47,381 nucleotides of DNA from Streptomyces poonensis (GTDB lineage Bacteria > Actinomycetota > Actinomycetes > Streptomycetales > Streptomycetaceae), in the NCBI RefSeq assembly GCF_014650915.1, contig NZ_BMVW01000029.1, positions 1 to 47,381 on the forward strand, in the 5' to 3' direction. Position numbers and translations under genes: made by a program. The notes beneath the pieces were generated by a model. That model did no database searches, had not been told where the DNA came from, and saw only the letters and a list, made by a program, of their open reading frames with translations. This document shows, in pieces, positions 16,040 through 24,370 of this stretch. Numbering within the stretch: position 1 is the stretch's first letter; every line of letters starts with the position of its first letter.

Positions 16040-16888
16040 TCACCTCTCTTTGCTGCCGGGTGCCGGTGGGTATGGCAGACCGGTACGCAGGTGCTGGGCG
16101 TGCAGGAGGGGATCGAAGACCTGCCATCCGGCCAGGGCCAGGTCGGCGGCGCCGTGGGTGGTGGCGTGCGCGGGGCAGCGCTGGATACGCCAGCGCCGTT
16201 GTTCGGCATGGGGCAGCTGGCTGAGGTCGTAGACGGCCGTCACCTGTTCGGACAGGGCGAGTTGGCCGCGTTGGGTGCCGACATGCAGCAGTCTCCAGGA
16301 TCCGGGCGGGGCGTCCGGGGCCAGGACGGGACGGGGGCAGCGGGTTCGGTGGCTCGTCTGGGCTACGCAGCGGATGGCCTCCACGGGGCCGTCGGCGAGG
16401 TAGTAGCCCAGCAGCATCCGTACGAGAGGGCGGTCGGGGCCGTCAGGCGCTGCGCTGGTGGGGGCAGCCGTGGGGATGAAGACACCGGTGTCGATCAGGC
16501 GACGGGTTCGTACGGCGAGTTGGCGGCGCACCGACGTGAGGGACGGGTTGATCCGGCAGAGGGGAGTGCGCTGCGGGCAGAGCACGGCGTGCGGAATGCG
16601 GCACCAGGCGCTGCCGTCGCCGTGCGGGTGAGCGATGCCGGAGCTCAGGTGCCAGTGGCAGGAGGCAGGGGCGTGGGCGGTGGCCAGTTCGGCGGGATGC
16701 AGGGCGATGGGACGCCCGTCGGCACGCGGGTAGAGGTCGATGCGGTTGCCGCAGTGGCGGCAGCGGCCGCTCTGGCCGGCGCGCAGCAGGCGGCTGGGAC
16801 TGGTGGCGGCCACCCGCAGGGGACGGCGCGCCGGGGCGGTGCGAGGGCTGCCGTCCCAGTGGCAGCCGGGGATGGAGTGGGGGCGCAT
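16040..16888 (-). CDS. DUF6083-like protein, first gene of the UvrD operon
   Basis: 282 aa from the ATG at 16888 (MRPHSIPGCHWDG); a longer in-frame start at 17005 is possible. The N-terminal part has a zinc-like CRHCGNRIDLYPRADGRP element followed by HPAEL and CHWHLSSGIAH. This is the pattern of DUF6083 proteins, common in actinobacterial plasmids and of unknown function. More Cys/His residues follow (WCRIPHAVLCPQRTPLC, CPAHATTH). It is probably a zinc-binding nucleic-acid-associated protein. It starts the three-gene leftward operon with the 158-aa protein and the UvrD-like helicase, and lies next to a divergent regulator/operator region. Confidence 0.65.
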   Translation of the reverse strand: MRPHSIPGCHWDGSPRTAPARRPLRVAATSPSRLLRAGQSGRCRHCGNRIDLYPRADGRPIALHPAELATAHAPASCHWHLSSGIAHPHGDGSAWCRIPHAVLCPQRTPLCRINPSLTSVRRQLAVRTRRLIDTGVFIPTAAPTSAAPDGPDRPLVRMLLGYYLADGPVEAIRCVAQTSHRTRCPRPVLAPDAPPGSWRLLHVGTQRGQLALSEQVTAVYDLSQLPHAEQRRWRIQRCPAHATTHGAADLALAGWQVFDPLLHAQHLRTGLPYPPAPGSKER

Positions 16889-17057
16889 GGCGAGGACCGT
16901 GCCAGGTGACACGCCCGGAGGGCGGGGATGGCGGACGGGCAGTCCCCCGGGCGGCCCAGCCCTGTCGAACGGCAACGCGAGTCGGCGGGTGTGCGTTCTA
17001 TGCATGCTCGCCGGTTCGGGTGATTTGCGCGGCGCGCCAGGCCTGACGCGGCCGGAG

Positions 17058-17345
17058 TCAGGCGCCCTTGGATCCGGGCGGGGTGTGGTCGTCGCAGAGC
17101 GAGCCGAGCAGCTGCTCGATGGGGACATCGAAGGCGTGCGCGAGGGCATGCCAGGTGGTGACGGTGCCTGCGGCCCGGCCGTGTTCGAGGTCGATCAGCG
17201 TGCGCCGGGCCAGGCCGCTGCGGCCGGCGAGTTCGTCGAAGGTCCACTCGCGCGCGTTCCTCAGCCGCACCAGCGTCACACGCAGGGCGTCGCGGTCCGG
17301 GTCGGGCGGCAAGATCGTCACCCCACCATCCGACGGTGCAGACAC
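17058..17345 (-). CDS. XRE-family transcriptional regulator
   Basis: 95 aa from the GTG at 17345; a second possible GTG is eight codons later. The Cro/CI-type HTH is complete: LRNAREWTFDELAGRSGLAR, then RTLIDLEHGRAAG and WHALAHAFDVPIEQLLG. It precedes the DUF6083 gene in the same direction and is divergent from the gene at 17513. The region upstream is packed with TGCACT/AGTGCA inverted repeats that are obvious candidates for its own operators. It therefore probably controls both divergent transcripts and represses itself. Confidence 0.85.
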   Translation of the reverse strand: MSAPSDGGVTILPPDPDRDALRVTLVRLRNAREWTFDELAGRSGLARRTLIDLEHGRAAGTVTTWHALAHAFDVPIEQLLGSLCDDHTPPGSKGA

Positions 17346-17350
17346 CTGCC

Positions 17351-17440
17351 CTGTCAGTGCGGATTTCTGCACTATCAGTGCAGGTGAGCGCGCCTTGCAC
17401 TCGCACTGCGCGAGTGCAGGTATCTGCACTACGGTGCGGG
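17351..17440. promoter_or_regulatory. Operator array with TGCACT/AGTGCA dyads
   Basis: At least two clear dyads lie between the divergent genes: CTGCACT-ATC-AGTGCAG at 17367-17383, and a 9-bp arm pair at 17396-17404/17410-17418 (TGCACTCGC ... GCGAGTGCA). Related half-sites sit at 17353-17360 (GTCAGTGC) and 17424-17439 (CTGCAC-TACG-GTGCGG). Repetition of one core at short spacing suggests cooperative binding by the adjacent XRE regulator. Confidence 0.7.
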
Positions 17441-17512
17441 CGGCTCCCACGTACGTACCGGGAGGCCACCGCGCGAGGCCGACGCGGACCAGAACGGAGG
17501 GACAACGAGCCG

Positions 17513-18559
17513 ATGCGGCTTGCCAGTACACACGCTGCGGTGCAGCGCATCTGGACGGTGCACCTGCGCCCGCAGACGGGCGGGCCGGCCCTGACCTGTC
17601 CCCGCTGCGCACACAGCCCCGTCCTGCCGGCCGCCTCCGCCCGCTCGGCCGCCCTCACCCATCTGGCCCGCCACGCCCGCGCCGACACGCTGCCCGGGCA
17701 CCTGCGCATCTGCCAGTGCCAGGCACTGGGCTGCCACTGGCACCCCCGCCACCGCGGCTGCGCGGGACCCGTCCTGCTCGCCCTGACCTGCGACCGCGGC
17801 GGCCGTGCGTGGCGGCTGGCTGATGCCTGCGCCGCCTGCGCGGCGGCGATGAGCCGCACCGCCGTCGTGCCGCCCACCCTGCTCGGCACCGGCCGCGCCC
17901 AGCCGGCCGCCGGCATGGCGCGCCCTGCGCGCACCACGCCTCCGTTCGGCCCGGCAGAGCAGCAGCGCGTACGCGAAATGCTCACCTACCTCGCCACAGC
18001 GCTGCCCCGCTTCTCCTCCCCCGCAGCCCGGCTGCTCGCCCTGCAGTGCGCGTTGCGCGCCGACCATCACGGGCAGATCCGCCTGCCCCATGGGTTCCTG
18101 CGCGGCATGCGGCTGCACGGCCGCGCGGAGCTGTGGCTCGAACTGGAGCACGCCGGCTGGCTGCACCGCCTCAGCCGCAGATGCTCGCCCGTCCAGGCAC
18201 AGCTGCTCGACGCCGCCGTCCTGCACCAGGCCCCCGGACGCACCGCGCGCATCCGCGCCGCCCAATGGGCGCTGCGCCCCGCCCCGCTGGCCGCCTCGCC
18301 CGGCCTGCCCTGCGCTCTGCGGCTGACCGCACTCGCCCTGGCCGCCCACAGCACCGCCGGGGCGGGCGGGGGCGAGCTCGATGCCCTCACCCGCCAGTGC
18401 GGACAGCCGCCCCAGCAGCTGGAAGACCTCCTCGACCAACTGGTCCGCGCCCGCCTCGTCACGGCCTGGCACCATCATCACGACAGCGGCGAGGTCCGGT
18501 GGGAGCTGCCCGCGCACTCGCCGCCCAGCGAAGACGCCGCCAGAGAGGCTGGCGCGTAA
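17513..18559 (+). CDS. Cys-rich N-terminal / winged-helix-like C-terminal protein of unknown function
   Basis: 348 aa, ATG with GGAGG 12 bases upstream. Residues ~25-115 carry many Cys/His pairs (LTCPRCAHSP, RICQCQALGCHWHPRHRGC, DACAACAAAM), so they likely bind zinc. The C-terminal two-thirds is helical and ends in a probable winged-helix domain (ELDALTRQCGQPPQQLEDLL, then a wing GEVRWELP). That domain is shared with the truncated gene at 533-1165. It is divergent from the XRE regulator across the operator array and probably repressed by it. The family seems to be a plasmid-type DNA-binding protein; the exact function is not known to me. Confidence 0.65.
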   Translation: MRLASTHAAVQRIWTVHLRPQTGGPALTCPRCAHSPVLPAASARSAALTHLARHARADTLPGHLRICQCQALGCHWHPRHRGCAGPVLLALTCDRGGRAWRLADACAACAAAMSRTAVVPPTLLGTGRAQPAAGMARPARTTPPFGPAEQQRVREMLTYLATALPRFSSPAARLLALQCALRADHHGQIRLPHGFLRGMRLHGRAELWLELEHAGWLHRLSRRCSPVQAQLLDAAVLHQAPGRTARIRAAQWALRPAPLAASPGLPCALRLTALALAAHSTAGAGGGELDALTRQCGQPPQQLEDLLDQLVRARLVTAWHHHHDSGEVRWELPAHSPPSEDAAREAGA

Positions 18560-18618
18560 AGGCAGCACTGTGGCCCGTTTGCCGGGCCCCGGTCATCCTG
18601 CCGCTGCGCGTGCCGGAG

Positions 18619-18662
18619 GGGCACCACACCGCTTGCTTCGCTGCTGTCTCAGCGGTGTGCCC
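18619..18662 (-). terminator. Possible terminator at the patatin 3' end
   Basis: An inverted repeat (18619-18633 with 18651-18662, one bulged base) overlaps the patatin stop codon and lies between convergent genes. No T-run is present on either side, so the call is tentative. Confidence 0.4.
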
Positions 18663-19748
18663 GGCGCAGGTACATCGGAAGGACGGTGCGCATGATCTGT
18701 TCGCCGCGGGTGGTGATGGCCTCGAGGTCGCTGCGGGTCATGGCTGCGAAGTTGGTCGGGTAGGAGGCGACCGCGCTGCGCGGGACGAGGTCGGCGGGCG
18801 GTGTGGGCAGCCGGTTGTCCTTCATGCCGAGGTAGGCGAGGGCGAAGCCGTCGATGCGTCCGCTCGCGGCCCACTCGTGCAGGCGGGAGCGGGCGGAGTC
18901 CTGGGCTTTGCGGTGGATGGTGGCGAAGGAGCGGTTGAGTCGTCCGGGCATGAAGTGCGGTGCTTTCAGGACGAGTTCGCCCAGGCCGGCGTCGCAGGAG
19001 ATGATAAAGGGCACGTCGTAGACATGCTGGGTGTGGTGCGGTGAGCGTCCGGGCTCGAGGACGGACAGGCCGAGGTTGTCGTAGACGCCGCCGTCGGTGA
19101 GCAGCACGGTGTGCTGCTGGTTGTGTCCGCCCGGGTGCTGGAAGGTGAAGGTGCGTTCCAGAGCGGGCAGGAGCGCGGGGTAGGCGGCGGAGGCGGCCAC
19201 GGCGGTGGCGACGTGGATGGGCTCGGTGATGGTGCCGTAGCGGGAGCAGCCGCTGCGGGTGCTGCCGAAGCGCACGGCATTGGTGGTGGCCAGATCGGTG
19301 GCGGTGAGGACGACGTCGAGGCCCGGGTGGGTGACATCGGCCATGGTCTGGGGCCGAACGCCTTGTGGGTGAGGACGGCGGCCAGGGCGTCGGTGCGGTT
19401 GGCGGGGCGGGCGACGCTGACGTCGCTGTGGCGGGAGAACAGTTGGCGGGTGCTTGCGCGGGCGGCTGCGGTGAGGTTGCGCGCGGCCGCGGAGGGCTTG
19501 AACGCCTGGCGTGCGATGTCCAGTTGGAGGCCGCGGCGCAGGAGGTCGGTGGTGCGGATGTCGAAGTCGGCGAAGTCGGACGGTCCGTAGGCCCACAGGG
19601 CGGCGAGGAGGGAGCCACCGGAGATGCCGGAGACGACGCGGATGCGGTCGAGGAGATCGCGGTCGTGAAGGGCGCGCAGGCAGCCGAGGTGGAAGGCTGC
19701 GGCGCGGGAGCCGCCGCCGGACAGGGCGAGGCCGAGGGTGCGGGTCAT
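18649..19748 (-). pseudogene. Patatin-like phospholipase, one apparent frameshift
   Basis: The protein would be ~366 aa. The first frame (from ATG 19748) carries the oxyanion loop LSGGGSRAAAF and the nucleophile elbow GISGGS. After a single-base loss near 19341-19356 (a G4 run on the plus strand), the second frame continues with TMADVTHPGLDVVLTAT and holds the catalytic Asp in DGGVYDNLG. All catalytic parts are thus present but split between frames. Patatins hydrolyse phospholipids and are common membrane-attacking effectors of CBASS and other defence systems. The ATG overlaps the stop of the E2-E1-JAB gene (ATGA). Either the gene is recently broken or the base is a sequencing error in a homopolymer; I lean towards error because the remaining sequence is undegraded. 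Confidence 0.75.
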
Positions 19749-22283
19749 GAGCGGGAGCCCTTGCGTGGGACGGGGACGGAACGGTGGGGGCGGATGGCGT
19801 AGCCGCCGGGCCACCACGTCACGGGGCCGAGGTGGGCGGGTACTTCCGGCGCGGGGGGCTCGGTCGCGGCGGGGGCGGTGCGGGCGGCGAGGTGAGCGTA
19901 GAAGTCGGGGCCGTCGCCAGTGGCGAGCCATTTGCGCCAGAGGGGTCCGGGTCCTCCGGCGATGAGGACGAGGGCGCGGGCGGGGGCGTCGTCCAGCGGC
20001 AGGGTGAGGCTGGTCATAGCGGCTCGGTCGGTGGCGCTGGGCTGCGCGGCCGTGTGCGGGTGGGTGTGCCACATGCCCAGGAAGCGGCTGAGGTTGCCGG
20101 TCGCCTCCCGGCGGGCAGCGAGGTGATTGCTGACGCCGTCCAGACCGTGCCGGAAGTAGGCCTCCGTCAGCAGGGAGTCGGGGGGCGGGCCGGTGGCCTC
20201 GTCAACGAAGATCACGCCGGTGGCGTCGTCGACGACGCCGAGCAGGGTGCCGCCGGTTTCCACGCGCGGGCCGCGGACGCGGGCGCCGCGGCGGGCCTCC
20301 GCGCGCATCTCGGCCAGCGCGGCGGGGGTGATGCGTACGTCGTAGCCGGTGGCCTCGTCCGTGACGAGGGTGTCGTCGGGCCAGGTCAGCCAGCGCGGCC
20401 CGGCGGGCTGGGCCACGGTGGGGCCGACGGGCATGCGCACGATGAGCGTAGCCATGGTGCACCGGTCTGCGGGGGCGGCCAGGGCGTGGAGGATGCCGGC
20501 CACCAGTTGTCCGGCCAGCGCGGTGACGTCGGCAGCCGATCCGGTGAAGGTGGTGTCCGAGCAGCCGGGTTCGGGCTGGAAGAGCTCGGTCGGGGGCTGG
20601 GTGGGGAAGAAGTCCTCGATCAGGTCGTCGAAGACGTGCGTGGCGTCGGTGTGCGCCGCCAGCGCGGTGCGGCGCAGCACGTCGGCGCCGCCGCCGGTGG
20701 CGCCGCGGGGTGAGAGGGCGGCGAGGCCGCGGGTGGCGTGGTGGCCGATCATCAGCGTGGCCAGGTAGGGCCAGGGGGCGGCATCGGTGCGGCGGGCGCG
20801 TTCGAGTCGGGCACGGACGATGCGGTTGGCGGTGCAGTCCCAGATCAGGTCGAAGGTGTGCAGGTCGAGTCCGGACAGCCGGGTGGATGTCGCCGACGAG
20901 TGCTTCGACACGGGTGGTGTGGGGGTCGATCCGGTTGAGGCAGTCGGCCAGGACGCTCGCCTTGAAGTGGCCGATGTCGGCGTCCGTGTAGGGCTGGCGA
21001 GCCACGATGCCCGGGTGGACGAGCGCCTGGTCGGCGACGGTGAGGTGCGCGGCACCGGCGCGTGCGCACATTTCGGCGACGGGGGCGCCCAGGGCGCCCG
21101 CGCCCAGGACGAGAATGCGTTTGCCCCGCAGCCAGGCCGCGGGGGTGGCGTGGTCGCGGCGGACCGTGACCTCGGGGCGGGCCTCGTAGATGCGCATCCA
21201 CCGGGTGGGCAGACGGTCGAGCCACTCGGTGCCGAACTGGATGACCGCGTCGCCGAGTTCGGCCAGCTGCGGGCGGCCGCTGAAGGCAGTGTCGGCGGCC
21301 AGGCGCCCGACCCTGTCGGCGAAGTCGGGCAGGTGCCAGGCCACCAAGTGGGTCTGGCGCGGCCCGTCACCGGCGATGCCCCGCGAGGGGGTGCCCAGCA
21401 ACAGGTGCACCGGCGCGGCCGGGGTGTCCTCCTCGTCGGCCGGCGCGTCGCCGCCGGGGTGGAGCAGGGTGCGGTTATGGTCCGCGACGATTCCCGTCAG
21501 CCCCAGCAGCAGGCGTGGCGTGAGGTGGTCGCGGGCCAGGGCATCGACCAGTTCCCGCGCGGTGAGCGGGTATTCGAACGTCAGGTGCTTCGTGGTGACG
21601 ACGGCGGGGGCGAGAAACGCGTGGGCGTCGGCCGGGAGCGCGGCGCTCTCCCGCAGCTGCTCCGGGCTTGCGGGCCAGGGGTCCTCGATGGCGAGCCAGC
21701 CCACCACGTCGCATCGCGTCTCGTTGACCTGGTGCAGTACGGCGGCGCCTAGCCACGACCGGTCCGGCAGGGCGACGGGCGCGTCGCGGCGGATCACGAG
21801 GAGCCCCGCCGTGTGGTCGGTCAGGGCGTTCGGGGGGTGCAGGGGGTCACCGGGCCGGTCCAGTTCTCCCGCGGCGGCCGCCTCGAACCAGTCCAGGGGG
21901 CGGTTGACGAACCCGTACATGCCGTCGGCCGGATCCCACTCGGTCGCCGTCGAGCGGTACAGGCACAGGTGGCGGCCCCAGTTGACGTGCGGGGCGCCGG
22001 CGAACCGGGTGTGCCGGGTCCGCACGCTGGGAGCCCTGAAGGGAAAATCTGGGGGGATCAGCAGGGTGACCGCTTCCACGCTGCGCAGCCGCAGGCCGCC
22101 CTCCGTGCGCGGCAAGTTGGCGCAGCCCACGCTGATGCGGGCCTCGACGTACCCTGGCCGGTTGGCGGTGGCGGCCACGTGCGTGGCCGCCACCGCTCCG
22201 TGAGAGGCCTGGACGATCCGGTGGAGCTGGTCGAGGGCGAGCTGCTGGCCTTCAGTGAGTTCCAGGGTGGCGCTGTCCTTCAC
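19745..22283 (-). pseudogene. E2-E1-JAB triple-domain protein, one apparent frameshift
   Basis: Would encode about 845 aa. Residues ~40-140 look like a ubiquitin-conjugating (E2) domain: IPPDFPFRAPSV, then PHVNWGRHLCLY with the probable catalytic Cys107. An uncharacterised linker follows. Residues ~385-460 begin a ThiF/E1 fold (ILVLGAGALGAPVAEMCARAG; VARQPYTDADIGHFKAS). A one-base insertion at the GGG run 20881-20883 shifts the frame; the E1 fold then continues (LHTFDLIWDCTANR) and is followed by a JAB/MPN isopeptidase with a complete JAMM site (ETGGTLLG; HTHPHTAAQPSATD). GTG start overlaps the MBL stop. Related E2/E1/JAB sets occur in type II CBASS and in Bil or Ubl operons, where they attach or remove proteins. 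No CD-NTase is nearby. Intact if the frameshift is a sequencing error. Confidence 0.8.
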
Positions 22284-23626
22284 GCGGCACCGAATCCGAT
22301 CTGTACCGCCGGCTCGGCCTTGTCACCCCTGGCCTGCTGCACACCGGCGCGGGCGGCGTCCGTGCCGCGCTGGTGCGGCAGGCCGGCTGCGGCGAAGGCG
22401 GCGGCCGGGAAGCGCGTGGTGCCCAGCGTGGCCAGCAGCCGGCGTCCCCCGCCTGCGGCCTTCAGCACCTGGCCCTTGTTCTCCAGGTCGGTGACGTCGA
22501 CGAGTTCGAGGCCCAGACCGGGCTCCAGGGCGAAGACCACCGGGCGGGGCTCCTCCTTGGAGGGGTACTCCCCCGTGCACAGCACCGGGTAGTCGATGAT
22601 CGACTCATAGGCGGTGCGGGCCAGCAGGTGCGGCGGGTCGTTGCCCTTGTCGTCCTTGTCGCGGAAGGGCCGCGAGCTGGAGATCACCCGGGCGTCCGCG
22701 TTGGCATGCGCCTCAAGCTGGTCGAGGATGTCCTGCTTGAGCTCCTCTTCGCCGTCCTCGCCCTTGGCGTACATGGCCTTTTTGGAGCAGTGGTGCGGGG
22801 AGAGCAGCACGTCCCACTCGATGCGGTCGGTGCGGTCGTGGGACTCGCTGTAGTCGAAGATCTTCTTGATGGTGGGGTAGGCGAGGTCGCCCAGGAACAG
22901 CAGCCGGCCCGTCGTGCCGTCGTCCGTGTGCAGCTGCACCTGCAGGGCCAGGGAGGTGTCGTTGCGGTCGCCGGCGCAGTCGTCTTTGAAGGGGGCGTGG
23001 ACGAAGGCCTCGAACTTGTCCGAGACTTCCACGCCGTCGACGGTCGTGATGGGCTTCCCGGGGAAGGTGAAGTACTCGTCCGGCAGCTGCGCGTAGGAGT
23101 GGCCCTCGCGGTCCTCGTCGTAGCCGATGATCCGCACCCGGTCCCCGCTCGCGGGCTCCTTGCCGTCCTTGATGGCCTGGAGGGTGGCGTCTACACGCCG
23201 TTCGACCTCCTCTTGGAAGCGGCGGGCGTCCTCGCACATGGGCTTGTCCTCGGACAGCTCGCGCCACAGCCGGGGCGTCGCCCAGATCTCCCCGATCAGG
23301 ATGGAGCTCTCCAGCAGGTCGCCGAAGCCGCAGCAGTGATCCTTGTCGGCGTGGGTCAGCGCGAAGACCGCAAGGTAGGGCGTCTTGCCGTCGGGCTGCG
23401 GAAGGGTCTCCTCCAGGCGGTCGATGACGGCGGCGACCACCGCGTCGTCCTCGTCGGCCGCCTTCATGTCCCGCAGGTCCACCTGCACCACCAGGTCGCC
23501 GCCCAGCACGATCGTGGTGGAGTCACCCGTGTCCACCGGCCAGAACACCACCCCCTGCTCGGGAAGTTCCGTCTCGACCCTGTCCTGCCTCTTCACTCGA
23601 TATTGATCAACTAGCGGGAAAAGCAC
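22280..23626 (-). CDS. Metallo-beta-lactamase-fold hydrolase
   Basis: 448 aa from a GTG at 23626; an alternative GTG at 23596 gives 438 aa, and neither has a clear ribosome site. The MBL-fold metal motif is FALTHADKDHCCGFGDLLES (H-x-D-x-D-H). An extra acidic insertion lies around residues 140-215, then LLFLGDLAYPT (metal-bridging Asp) and LLSPHHCSKKAMY (last His). The C-terminal ~60 residues are a low-complexity tail ending QIGFGAA. MBL-fold proteins accompany E2/E1/JAB gene sets in bacteria, where they may act as nucleases or other hydrolases. First gene of the leftward operon MBL, E2-E1-JAB, patatin, with 4-bp overlaps at both junctions. Possible modification of the tail by the E1/E2 machinery is speculation. 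Confidence 0.8.
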   Translation of the reverse strand: MLFPLVDQYRVKRQDRVETELPEQGVVFWPVDTGDSTTIVLGGDLVVQVDLRDMKAADEDDAVVAAVIDRLEETLPQPDGKTPYLAVFALTHADKDHCCGFGDLLESSILIGEIWATPRLWRELSEDKPMCEDARRFQEEVERRVDATLQAIKDGKEPASGDRVRIIGYDEDREGHSYAQLPDEYFTFPGKPITTVDGVEVSDKFEAFVHAPFKDDCAGDRNDTSLALQVQLHTDDGTTGRLLFLGDLAYPTIKKIFDYSESHDRTDRIEWDVLLSPHHCSKKAMYAKGEDGEEELKQDILDQLEAHANADARVISSSRPFRDKDDKGNDPPHLLARTAYESIIDYPVLCTGEYPSKEEPRPVVFALEPGLGLELVDVTDLENKGQVLKAAGGGRRLLATLGTTRFPAAAFAAAGLPHQRGTDAARAGVQQARGDKAEPAVQIGFGAA

Positions 23627-23887
23627 ACAAGTTCACTTGAGGGTCAGATGTACCACGCGCCACTGACAACGCCGCCGCGATCGGACGGCAGGGTGTTCGG
23701 TCTCTGCTCCCGGAGCTCCGTGATCGCCGCCTCGAAGTCCTCGAGCATGTCGAACGCCCGACAGACGGACGCGAACCGCAGGGGCGAGGAGACCGTGCCC
23801 CTGCCGCGGGCCGGGCATGGTCAGCCCCACGTCGTGGGTGGCCGGCCCGATCCTTCCGGCGGCCCGCACCGCTTCCGCGATCCGCCG

Positions 23888-23933
23888 CCCGGGTGAGCAG
23901 GAAGGGCGGCGGCCGCCTTTCTGCTCACCCGGG
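23888..23933 (-). terminator. Strong hairpin terminator after the DUF3892 gene
   Basis: A perfect 13-bp outer stem (23888-23900 with 23921-23933) encloses a second GC-rich stem (about 23902-23908 with 23913-23919). It starts 11 bases past the DUF3892 stop at 23945 and separates that gene from the MBL operon. The remaining stretch 23627-23887 shows no gene and should contain the MBL promoter; its AT-richer part is 23600-23650. Confidence 0.8.
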
Positions 23934-23944
23934 GGCAGGACTGC

Positions 23945-24226
23945 TCAGCGGCGGGGAAGAGCCAGCAGGTTGTTGGTCCACACGCCATCGGCGCGGGTCT
24001 GCAGGTACTTCTCGCCGCGCGGCGGGGTCACCACGGCGACCTCCGCCCGGTGCCCGCCGGCGTCGCTTGTGTAGGCCTGGCCCTTTTCGTCTTCGATCCA
24101 GGTGACGATCTCCGCCCGGGTGTTGTCGCCGGTCTTGGCGGTCGCCGGGTTGGTCCACCACAAGCGAGTGATGTGCTGGTGCGTGGTGCCGCCGGACAGG
24201 CGTACCGCGGTGATCTGGATGGCCAT
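23945..24226 (-). CDS. DUF3892 protein
   Basis: 93 aa from the ATG at 24226 (MAIQITAVRLSGG). It matches the DUF3892 pattern: a start strand ITAVRLSGGTTHQHITRLWW, then EIVTWIEDEKGQAYTSD, and the conserved end KYLQTRADGVWTNNLLALP. The family is small, beta-rich and of unknown function. The protein ends ALPRR rather than GG, so it is not an obvious ubiquitin-like modifier, although a processed form cannot be excluded. It has its own terminator and lies between the metallopeptidase operon and the MBL/E2-E1-JAB/patatin operon, all in one direction. Confidence 0.8.
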   Translation of the reverse strand: MAIQITAVRLSGGTTHQHITRLWWTNPATAKTGDNTRAEIVTWIEDEKGQAYTSDAGGHRAEVAVVTPPRGEKYLQTRADGVWTNNLLALPRR

Positions 24227-24370
24227 GATTCTTCTTCTGCCGGCCTTGCCCGACGGGGTCCCGGAGCCGGCGCCGGGTCCCGTCACCCCGGTGTGGGGTG
24301 ATTCGCCCGGGACGGACGACGTAACTCGCGGGTAGAGAAACGAGGGTGTCCTGAAGGCACTGGCGGGGCG

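Noticed and set aside
18649..23626. Calling this operon type II CBASS
   Set aside because: No CD-NTase (GS-x10-DxD) or CapW-like gene is visible in or beside the operon, and the MBL component is not a standard CBASS gene. Left as a candidate Ubl-like system.
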